From the NCBI GenBank assembly GCA_964550845.1, contig CAZKAD010000061.1:1-5354 (forward strand): a stretch of DNA of 5,354 nucleotides. Direction: 5' to 3'. Below, in pieces: positions 1 through 5,268 of the stretch (positions within the stretch are counted from its first letter, which is position 1; every line of letters begins with the position of its first letter). The notes beneath the pieces were generated by a model that worked only from the letters and a program-made list of their open reading frames with translations, was not told the origin of the DNA and made no database searches. The DNA comes from CAYTKU01 sp964550845 (GTDB taxonomy: Bacteria > Patescibacteriota > Patescibacteriia > Magasanikbacterales > UBA922). The position numbers were made by a program, and so were the translations under genes.

Positions 1-612
1 ATGAGTGCTGAGACCCTCTCTCAAAGAGTTAGGGTTGTCCATGCAGGCAAACGCAACCTGAAGCTCAAATGCTTCGAGCAAATCGCACATTCCACGCTGC
101 ATCGCAAACAAATCAAGATACAGCACTACAACCGTCAAACAGACAAGACCGTTGAACGCGTTATCTCACCACAACAACTCGTTCACTACCGAGACAACTG
201 GTATGTCGATGCCTGGTGTCATTTACGCAAAGAAGTGCGTAGCTTTTCAGTTGACGCCATCACCGATTGCGAGCAACTTGAATTTGATGCAAAAGAATTG
301 GACACAGAAGAGCTGCGCAAATCCATGCAAGGTGGTTATGGTATTTTCTCTGGTCATGTAAAAGATTGGGCCATAATTAATTTCAATGCAGAAAGAGCAA
401 GGTGGGTTATGCATGAACAATGGCACCCAAAGCAAATTGGGAAAATTAACGAAGACAACTCCTACACGCTTGAAGTACCATATTCCGATGAACGTGAATT
501 AATTGGGGACTTATTGAAATACGGCGCAGATGCCTACGTAGTTTCCCCCTCGTCACTGATAGAAAAAATCAAGAGTCAACTTGCGGAGGCCATTAGAAAA
601 TATTCAGACTGA
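1..612 (+). CDS. WYL-domain transcriptional regulator, 5'-truncated by the window edge
   Basis: This is the C-terminal 203 residues of a YafY-type WYL regulator. Family members are usually about 310-340 residues with an N-terminal winged helix-turn-helix. That DNA-binding part is absent here because the gene enters from the left edge, so the ATG at base 1 is probably an internal Met codon. The WYL domain spans about residues 35-95, with the core HYRDNWYVDAWCHLR at 62-76 followed by VRSFSVDAI. The C-terminal WCX region spans about 120-200 and ends in the typical LLKYGADAYVVSPSSL segment (171-186). WYL domains bind ligands, in some cases nucleic acids, and several members (BrxR, CapW) control phage-defence operons. 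Whether this one controls the cassette on the opposite strand is inference; it could equally be a resident gene that marks the island edge. No GC-rich terminator follows the TGA stop. The family assignment is firm, the target is not. Confidence 0.9.
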   Translation: MSAETLSQRVRVVHAGKRNLKLKCFEQIAHSTLHRKQIKIQHYNRQTDKTVERVISPQQLVHYRDNWYVDAWCHLRKEVRSFSVDAITDCEQLEFDAKELDTEELRKSMQGGYGIFSGHVKDWAIINFNAERARWVMHEQWHPKQIGKINEDNSYTLEVPYSDERELIGDLLKYGADAYVVSPSSLIEKIKSQLAEAIRKYSD

Positions 613-756
613 TAACATCCAATAAAAAAAGTGAATATTATCTTTATTCCAATTAGCAACCTACAAAATAGATAAAAATATAATATTTTTTAAATCCATA
701 ATATAATAATGTTGTTGTATATTAAAAATCCAATTTAGTTGACTTAGGAAATAGTA
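613..756. other. AT-rich spacer between WYL gene and lipoprotein gene
   Basis: This short spacer is extremely poor in G and C (8 of 60 bases in 661-720). It contains TATAAT hexamers at 679-684 and 702-707 that could act as -10 elements for the lipoprotein gene, but I see no convincing -35 at the right distance from either. It also contains a 17-base near-palindrome of A and T at 674-690. No intrinsic terminator for the WYL gene is visible. The composition is typical of foreign DNA that H-NS-like silencers bind, but that is inference. Confidence 0.4.
746..750 (+). promoter_or_regulatory. Shine-Dalgarno of the lipoprotein gene
   Basis: AGGAA lies six bases before the ATG at 757. This supports that start, and the start gives a complete lipoprotein signal peptide. 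Confidence 0.6.
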
Positions 757-1140
757 ATGAATTTAAGAATTTTAGTTTGGATCTTATTTGTCTTCATAGC
801 GGGCTGCAGTAAAGAGCCTTCGGATATAGAAGTAAAAGCCTTAGTCGAGCAAGCACTTCACCAAGAGTTAAGTGAAGTAGTGAAGCGAAAAATTTTAGGC
901 GTTGATCTAAGCTCTTTGCTGGGAATCGGCGAACTAAAAATAAATGAGATACAAAAAGTGTCTTGTCAATCAGATACAGAAAATACCGCGATTTGTGAAG
1001 TATTTATTGATATTGACTATTCAAGCAACGGTGGAATCATAGACCTACTAGGAGGCTTACCGCAAAAAAGAAAAATCACAAGATATAGATTCATGAAAGT
1101 GTCTGGCGAATGGAGAGTAATTGATCCACCAGCCAATTGA
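757..1140 (+). CDS. Small predicted outer-membrane lipoprotein of unknown function
   Basis: The 127-residue product begins with a short n-region (MNLR), a hydrophobic stretch (residues 5-15) and a lipobox IAGC with the lipidated Cys at 17. Ser follows at +2, which by the Lol sorting rule favours the outer membrane. The mature part of about 111 residues has an acidic amphipathic helix (23-45), two Cys at 70 and 80 that could pair in the periplasm, and a beta-like end (KITRYRFMKVSGEWRVID) of the kind that closes NTF2-like or other small periplasmic folds. I do not recognise the family. The start is supported by AGGAA six bases upstream. The gene points toward the three-gene operon and ends only nine bases from the end of its last gene, with no terminator between. 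It may be an envelope accessory of that cassette or an unrelated cargo gene. The lipoprotein call is strong; the role is unknown. Confidence 0.85.
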   Translation: MNLRILVWILFVFIAGCSKEPSDIEVKALVEQALHQELSEVVKRKILGVDLSSLLGIGELKINEIQKVSCQSDTENTAICEVFIDIDYSSNGGIIDLLGGLPQKRKITRYRFMKVSGEWRVIDPPAN

Positions 1141-1149
1141 TTCTAGTCA

Positions 1150-2700
1150 TTACTTTCTTCTTGATTTCTGAACGGTAAATTGAGGATCCCGGATTTCGCA
1201 AATATCAGCCACCCTTATTTTTAGTGGCTCATCACTTATTTCTTTGGATCGGGAAATAGAAGGGTTAATATTAACCATATCCTCAACAATGCTCTTCTCA
1301 CAGCCCTTAAGCGGCGTACACAAGTCAAGTGTTAAAAATTTTGCTACATCATTTAGGTTCTTTAGTGATTGATCCTGCCTCTTAAAGAGATAATCAATTT
1401 TTGTGGCTTCCATGTAACTGCAAGAGGCAGGTAAATGGGACGGCACGGGAGGGCTAGAATTGGTAGAGATGGAAGGCAAATTTTTATCAACTGAAACAAT
1501 TGCTTTTTGATCCTCAGAAGCATGCGAGCTAGAAACTCTTGCCTGTTGTTTTTCAGTGTTTTCTACTTTAGCTTTTGAAGGCTGAGATGTTGAAAATGAA
1601 AAATCGCTATTCATTAAATAAATAGTCCCATAAAAGGCACCACATAGCAACAAAACAAACGCAGCAATAGAAAAAACTAAACTAAATAGCCCAGAATCAG
1701 ATTTGGGTATCGTTCTTTCAGTTAATTTCGTATTCTTTATAGCTTCATTACTACTAGCTAATTTATTACTGCTCTGAGTTGGCCTATCGAAATTGTTCTG
1801 GGTTGGGGGTATTGATTGACGACTTGTAAAAGCGGGAATCGTCGAGGCGCTGGATGACACTGCCGAGGGCTTTGAACTGTTTAAAAGATTAAGTTGTAAC
1901 TCTAAACCCGATAACTTGGCATTTGCCGCTTCTAACTCGGACCTCAAAGTTGTATTTAGTATATTTAATTCGTTATTTTTTTTCAACGAAAGATTAAACT
2001 CAGTCGTCAACTTGCTTTCGCTTATCGATAGTAGATTAACCGCATTTAAAAAACTTAAGCTATTTGCTTTTGATCTAAAAGCCGACTTATCAATCAAAGG
2101 GCCCTCTGGAATAATACAAACATCATTGAATCGACTTGCCAGTTGAGTATTCAGAAGAAAATTCAAGCATCCAGCAATACTAGGGAAGTCCAACCCCTTT
2201 CCTGCTGTAATGAATAAAGTACTATTCGATAAAACTTTAACTGCATCATTATTACGACCAGTTACTAAGCTGTTTTTCAATCTGCTTAACTCAGCTGGGA
2301 TTTTAATATTTGCAAAAACATCCTTTATGAAGGATTTGAATTTACCATTGTTGATTGAGAGTGCAATAAGTGATTGTAGTAATTCAGATAGCAAACTGGG
2401 AATTATTTGAGCATCCGATACATAAGCATTTTTAAAAATCAATGCAACTCCACAGAAACCTCCTGGACGTAGAGAGTCAATTTCAAATACAGGGGTATAT
2501 AGTGCAATAATACGATAAGAGTTCCCAGAATAGTTACGCTCCAAAATTCTCCAAAGATTTTCGCCTGTGACGGGTTCAACTCTAGATGTATCAAAATCTA
2601 ACAGTCGCATTAGGTCAAGAGAAAAGCCCCCTTGAACAGTGACCTGCTCAAAGCCCTTAGGGGTACCGAAAAAACAAATATCAAAGCTGTTAGTGTTCAC
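1150..2700 (-). CDS. Single-TM protein with GAP1-like N-terminal module, coiled coil and Cys-containing tail
   Basis: This is the last gene of the three-gene operon, 516 residues if it starts at the GTG at 2700. That start overlaps the GTPase stop as GTGA, the usual sign of translational coupling. A longer frame begins at TTG 2730 (526 residues), but I see no ribosome site close to it. In 516 numbering, residues 5-95 form a module opening with FDICFFGTPKGFE and containing SLRPGGFCGVALIF. The order of a G..KG(F/H) motif, then an RPG motif, then a hydrophobic strand recalls the N-terminal domain of GTPase-associated protein 1 (GAP1). This resemblance is from memory and tentative. A mixed helical region follows to about 215, then a Leu/Asn/Glu coiled coil (about 220-275), a Ser/Pro/Thr/Asn linker (276-335), one TM segment (about 338-363), another low-complexity linker, and a C-terminal region with four Cys (427, 461, 467, 501) that fits a disulfide-bonded periplasmic domain. 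The likely topology is N-in, C-out. No catalytic motif is visible. Confidence 0.8.
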   Translation of the reverse strand: MNTNSFDICFFGTPKGFEQVTVQGGFSLDLMRLLDFDTSRVEPVTGENLWRILERNYSGNSYRIIALYTPVFEIDSLRPGGFCGVALIFKNAYVSDAQIIPSLLSELLQSLIALSINNGKFKSFIKDVFANIKIPAELSRLKNSLVTGRNNDAVKVLSNSTLFITAGKGLDFPSIAGCLNFLLNTQLASRFNDVCIIPEGPLIDKSAFRSKANSLSFLNAVNLLSISESKLTTEFNLSLKKNNELNILNTTLRSELEAANAKLSGLELQLNLLNSSKPSAVSSSASTIPAFTSRQSIPPTQNNFDRPTQSSNKLASSNEAIKNTKLTERTIPKSDSGLFSLVFSIAAFVLLLCGAFYGTIYLMNSDFSFSTSQPSKAKVENTEKQQARVSSSHASEDQKAIVSVDKNLPSISTNSSPPVPSHLPASCSYMEATKIDYLFKRQDQSLKNLNDVAKFLTLDLCTPLKGCEKSIVEDMVNINPSISRSKEISDEPLKIRVADICEIRDPQFTVQKSRRK

Positions 2701-3599
2701 TGTATTTTGCTTAAAAAGCGTTGCCACCAAGTCTGTTTATACAAATCATGGCCCTTAAATCTTTTGTATATCCATCTTAGCAATTTTTTTGGTGCTTCAG
2801 TATTTAATTTAGTTATCGTGGGGGTATCCACAACATCTCGAACTATGCCCACCGAATAGGTTCCAAGCCCGCCGCTCCTAGTAACCAATGCACCAAATGT
2901 TAGAGGCATTCGCTCTTTAACGAATGACTCCAAGTCTTTTGTACCCCTATATGTATCCCATTTTGACATCAACAATAAAATGCGGTTCATCGAAAAATTA
3001 TTATTATAGTTTAGCAAGTAATTAATAAAATCCGCCATTAAATTATCATCTTCATGCGCGTCCTCATGGGATGTTACAAGTACAAAGCCGATGTTTAAGC
3101 TCTCTTCATTTAGGTAAAGTTTAATATCCTCGCGAAAATCCCCCATCATTCCAGTTGGAGTTTGAACTTGCTTTAAATCCTCACCACTCATTTCAAGCAC
3201 AACCAGTCTAAGAGGCGGCAACTCCGTTTTAGTCGGACTGAATTCTATACATGCATTGATTGGCTTTGCGCTCAGCGTACGCCCCGGTAACTTTTGACTA
3301 GAGATAGCTTGAATTGACTTGTTATAAAAAGCATAACCTTCCGGGATGATATTCATGGGCTTTACTTGACCACCAGATTGCCCAGTGCTCATATAATGCA
3401 GCAATGACCCCAATATAGAGGATTTACCGATTTGTTGTTTGCCGAACAGAAATAAAACTTGACCATCCCAGTCTTTGATTATTTTTATTTCTTCAAGCGT
3501 TTGTTTAAGTGACGATTTCTCAGGTTCACCCAACTGATCTTGGATTGGGTTTGTAGAGATATCTAGAAATGTTTGAGGTGTACCGTTATGCTCAGACAT
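2697..3599 (-). CDS. P-loop GTPase-like protein, central gene of the operon (possible DO-GTPase2 type)
   Basis: This is a 300-residue soluble NTPase. Walker A (G1) is GKQQIGKSS at 53-61, preceded by a hydrophobic strand (VLFLF). A likely switch I is LPGRTLSAKP at 104-113. Strand 3 plus switch II is LRLVVLEMSGED at 130-141, where the usual DxxG reads ExxG (Glu136, Gly139). The base-specificity motif (G4) appears as SKWD at 212-215 after the strand ILLLM, in place of NKxD. GGLGTYSVG near 243-251 may stand for G5. The C-terminal KLLRWIYKRF is like the ends of the 'double-GTPase' families seen in bacterial conflict systems; I place it there tentatively. The start ATG has AAGGA seven bases upstream. 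No TM or effector domain is present. It is translationally linked to both neighbours, so it probably works as the nucleotide switch of a membrane complex. GTP preference is inferred from SKWD; Walker A is certain. Confidence 0.85.
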   Translation of the reverse strand: MSEHNGTPQTFLDISTNPIQDQLGEPEKSSLKQTLEEIKIIKDWDGQVLFLFGKQQIGKSSILGSLLHYMSTGQSGGQVKPMNIIPEGYAFYNKSIQAISSQKLPGRTLSAKPINACIEFSPTKTELPPLRLVVLEMSGEDLKQVQTPTGMMGDFREDIKLYLNEESLNIGFVLVTSHEDAHEDDNLMADFINYLLNYNNNFSMNRILLLMSKWDTYRGTKDLESFVKERMPLTFGALVTRSGGLGTYSVGIVRDVVDTPTITKLNTEAPKKLLRWIYKRFKGHDLYKQTWWQRFLSKIQ

Positions 3600-3606
3600 G
3601 AAAAAG

Positions 3607-3611
3607 TCCTT
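3607..3611 (-). promoter_or_regulatory. Shine-Dalgarno of the GTPase gene, overlapping the upstream stop codon
   Basis: Read on the - strand, AAGGA lies seven bases before the ATG at 3599. Its first two bases are the last two of the membrane gene's TAA stop (3612-3610), giving TAAGGA. A ribosome that terminates there sits directly on the next ribosome site, which favours coupled translation and fixed stoichiometry. Confidence 0.7.
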
Positions 3612-4674
3612 AAATGTGTTCGATTTGACCTGAATAGTCGTTAGATTCGTACGATGCGCTGCCCCTTGGTGTCAGCGCGAAAACTAATGCTGGTACAAAT
3701 AGTTCAATTAGTAGTGCGAGAATAATTGCTACCCAAGTTTGTATGTTACCCAGATTAGAAGCAGCCGAGCTGAGTGCGTGACTAATCATGCCGAGGTTAG
3801 TGTTTTTTAGAGTTAGATTTTCATTGAAAACAAATTCTTTGTTATATCTTCGAATTTGAGCCCCAACTTCTTTGTATGTAGAAACTGAAAGCTGAATTGC
3901 TGATTTAGCATGCTCTCTGCTTTCGTTGCTGCTCTGAGTCATATCTTGGGAAGCTTTTTCTAATTCTGCAATCCTGAAATCCAACTTTTTACCGAGCTCA
4001 TTTTTCATTTGTTCTTTTTCAAATGCACCTCTTGCCGCAATTAAAGGTGATTTCTCTAAAGCTCTTTTTATCAACTCTTCATATTGATCTGCCATCCTTT
4101 TAAGAGCCTCATCGGACTTATCGTTACCTTTCAACCTTGTTAAATTTGTTCCAAGTGTTTTCTCAATACGTTTTAAAATGTCCTCGGCCTTATCGCCGAG
4201 CCCTGGTTCCATTTGGTTTGTTAATTGACTTTTAAATTGATCAATCAAAGCCAATGTATTTACTCTCATCTTATCTACTTCATTATCTTGAAAGGTATCG
4301 CTTAGTTTCCCTTTAGTATTTTGAAGAATAAGAAGTTTTTCCTGAATTTCTTCTCGCACAACTGTATCCTGCATTAGTGCTTTGTAGAAAGAATTAAAGT
4401 TACCAATAAAACTAAAGCTTGCTGCAAGCATGTACAAAGATAATGTAAATAAAATTTTGTTCTGCGAATAACCTCTCTTGATGTCGATTCGTAGCGACAT
4501 GCTCAGCACAAGCATGGCGAATGTCAATATGACTGCCAGCATCATTGCGTTTACGATACCGAGATCAGTGGCGTATCCTTGATAAGTCTGGTAACCGCTG
4601 TAGCATAGGCACAGGCCAGATAGAATAATTAGCGCCAAAGATTTCACTTGGTCTTCTTCTTGGATGGATTGCAT
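3610..4674 (-). CDS. Four-TM inner-membrane protein with a large helical loop, first gene of the operon
   Basis: The 354-residue protein has predicted TM segments at about 12-30, 40-60, 73-91 and 313-335. The third is followed by SFIGNFNSFYKALMQD, a pattern I have seen in other three-TM plus coiled-coil membrane proteins, with a topology like the DUF4407 group. Family membership is not established. Residues 95-310 are almost entirely helical, rich in Lys, Glu, Leu and Gln, and likely to form helical bundles or coiled coils. Positive charges lie in the TM2-TM3 loop (RIDIKRG) and just after TM4 (PRG), so the positive-inside rule puts both ends in the cytoplasm and the 215-residue helical part in the periplasm. 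That is a layout like a sensor or scaffold. The ATG is supported by GAGGT seven bases upstream. It is followed after ten bases by the GTPase gene. I see no enzyme motif; a pore-forming effector role is possible but unproven. Confidence 0.8.
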   Translation of the reverse strand: MQSIQEEDQVKSLALIILSGLCLCYSGYQTYQGYATDLGIVNAMMLAVILTFAMLVLSMSLRIDIKRGYSQNKILFTLSLYMLAASFSFIGNFNSFYKALMQDTVVREEIQEKLLILQNTKGKLSDTFQDNEVDKMRVNTLALIDQFKSQLTNQMEPGLGDKAEDILKRIEKTLGTNLTRLKGNDKSDEALKRMADQYEELIKRALEKSPLIAARGAFEKEQMKNELGKKLDFRIAELEKASQDMTQSSNESREHAKSAIQLSVSTYKEVGAQIRRYNKEFVFNENLTLKNTNLGMISHALSSAASNLGNIQTWVAIILALLIELFVPALVFALTPRGSASYESNDYSGQIEHI

Positions 4675-4680
4675 TGATCT

Positions 4681-4685
4681 ACCTC
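4681..4685 (-). promoter_or_regulatory. Shine-Dalgarno of the operon's first gene
   Basis: On the - strand GAGGT lies six bases before the ATG at 4674 (six intervening bases, TAGATC and A counted from the last G of GAGG give seven). This is the best ribosome site in the operon and fixes the start of the membrane gene. Confidence 0.65.
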
Positions 4686-4689
4686 ACGT

Positions 4690-4708
4690 TACTTTTTGCT
4701 TTAATACG
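4690..4708. repeat. Imperfect direct repeat copy 1 in operon leader
   Basis: TACTTTTTGCTTTAATACG on the + strand. It matches copy 2 at 4756-4774 apart from two 2-base length differences, and shares the unbroken ten-base core TTTGCTTTAA. It lies just upstream of the membrane gene's ribosome site, so it could be an operator half or an mRNA element. Confidence 0.45.
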
Positions 4709-4755
4709 ACTGTTAGCACTAGCTTAGCGCGAACTTTTCCGCTCAATCGGTTGGA

Positions 4756-4774
4756 TACTTTGCTTTAAATTACG
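4756..4774. repeat. Imperfect direct repeat copy 2 in operon leader
   Basis: TACTTTGCTTTAAATTACG on the + strand, starting 66 bases from copy 1, which is close to whole turns of the helix. Both copies lie between the candidate promoter and the first gene of the operon. A shorter related GCTTTAA occurs near 4996. Confidence 0.45.
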
Positions 4775-4863
4775 ATTTACGAATCATGCCATATTTTCGA
4801 ACCTCTGTATTTAGCTAAAATTTACCTAAAAAATATAACATATTAACTATTTATAATTAAATT

Positions 4864-4891
4864 ATAATAAACATTCGATTTGCATAGTCAA
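4864..4891 (-). promoter_or_regulatory. Candidate sigma-70 promoter of the three-gene operon
   Basis: On the - strand TTGACT (4891-4886) is followed after 16 bases by TATTAT (4869-4864); an overlapping TATAAT (4866-4861) would give a 19-base spacer. If used, the mRNA would begin near 4857 and carry a leader of about 180 bases that includes both 19-base repeats. The surrounding DNA is so AT-rich that -10 look-alikes are common, so this is only the best-looking candidate. Confidence 0.35.
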
Positions 4892-5150
4892 GATTGAGTG
4901 AAGCAAAACTTTTCGATCTCATTTCTGAATGAAAAATTACCAAACTTATTAATGAGATATTAAATAGTTTTCTTGTTAACATATTTAATTAATTCGCTTT
5001 AAGCAAAAAAAGATTTTAATATCAATAAATGGACAATTTCATAAAACCAGCCATCAAATATCAAACCGTTTCTCAAGCCATAAAACAAATTACATTTATC
5101 TTAGATATTGAAAAGAAATAAAACTGAGTTTTAAAATAGTAAGTTGCTAT

Positions 5151-5171
5151 TTGCATCACTAAACCACCCCA
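5151..5171. repeat. Imperfect direct repeat copy 1 near the island's right edge
   Basis: The copy begins TTGCATCA and ends CCACCCCA, with CTAAA between. The second copy at 5231-5249 has the same two 8-base blocks separated by TTA. The pair begins exactly 80 bases apart. It lies where the AT-rich DNA gives way to GC-richer DNA. Confidence 0.5.
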
Positions 5172-5230
5172 ATTTAATGTGCAACCAGTTTTAAACGCGC
5201 CCCGTAAGCTCACGCCATGAGCCTAGTACC

Positions 5231-5249
5231 TTGCATCATTACCACCCCA
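5231..5249. repeat. Imperfect direct repeat copy 2, just upstream of the VWA-like gene
   Basis: Same TTGCATCA and CCACCCCA blocks as 5151-5171 with a 3-base instead of 5-base middle. Its first block is also the left arm of the hairpins described at 5229-5274, so the sequence may have more than one role or may be a repeated operator for the + strand gene. Confidence 0.5.
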
Positions 5250-5256
5250 GTAACGC

Positions 5257-5262
5257 AAGGAG
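5257..5262 (+). promoter_or_regulatory. Shine-Dalgarno of the VWA-like gene
   Basis: AAGGAG is three bases before the first ATG (5266) and six before the second (5269). The spacing favours the second ATG as the start. Confidence 0.6.
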
Positions 5263-5268
5263 CCCATG

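Larger units (their letters stand above)
4675..5265. other. Long AT-rich intergenic region upstream of the operon and of the VWA-like gene
   Basis: This 591-base region separates two divergent transcription units. Most of it is very AT-rich (10 of 60 GC in 4801-4860), changing to normal or GC-rich sequence from about 5190. It holds a candidate promoter for the minus-strand operon (4864-4891), two pairs of imperfect direct repeats (4690-4708 with 4756-4774, and 5151-5171 with 5231-5249), and overlapping hairpins at its right end. I find no tRNA, CRISPR array or transposase remnant. Open frames inside it are at most about 30 codons (plus one of 39 codons running into the next gene) and none has convincing gene signals. 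Confidence 0.6.

Noticed and set aside
152..435. Open frames of 69 (+) and 62 (-) codons inside the WYL gene
   Set aside because: They lie wholly within a well-supported WYL coding region in other frames and show no recognisable motif.
1916..2859. Open frames of 66-76 codons on the + strand opposite the GAP1-like and GTPase genes
   Set aside because: They are antisense to well-supported genes, and their composition follows from the opposite strand.
4996..5004. GCTTTAAGC palindrome next to an A-run, considered as a minus-strand terminator
   Set aside because: The stem is four pairs with almost no loop, and the T-run is on the wrong side for minus-strand transcription.
5029..5121. 30-codon open frame (MDNFIKPAIKYQ...) in the AT-rich intergenic region
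   Set aside because: It has no Shine-Dalgarno before the ATG, is short, and resembles random AT-rich translation. Ribosome profiling or conservation would be needed to revive it.
5119..5133. Inverted repeat TAAAAC-TGA-GTTTTA as a terminator
   Set aside because: The stem is only six base pairs with a single G-C type pair, and no proper U-run follows.
5073..5156. 27-codon minus-strand open frame (MQIATYYFKTQ...) with a G-rich stretch upstream
   Set aside because: The G-rich stretch is the reverse of the CCACCCCA repeat block rather than a clear ribosome site, and the peptide has no gene-like features.
4675..5265. CRISPR array, tRNA or integrase remnant in the long intergenic region
   Set aside because: No regular repeat-spacer pattern, no cloverleaf and no integrase-like frame could be found; the repeats present are pairs only.
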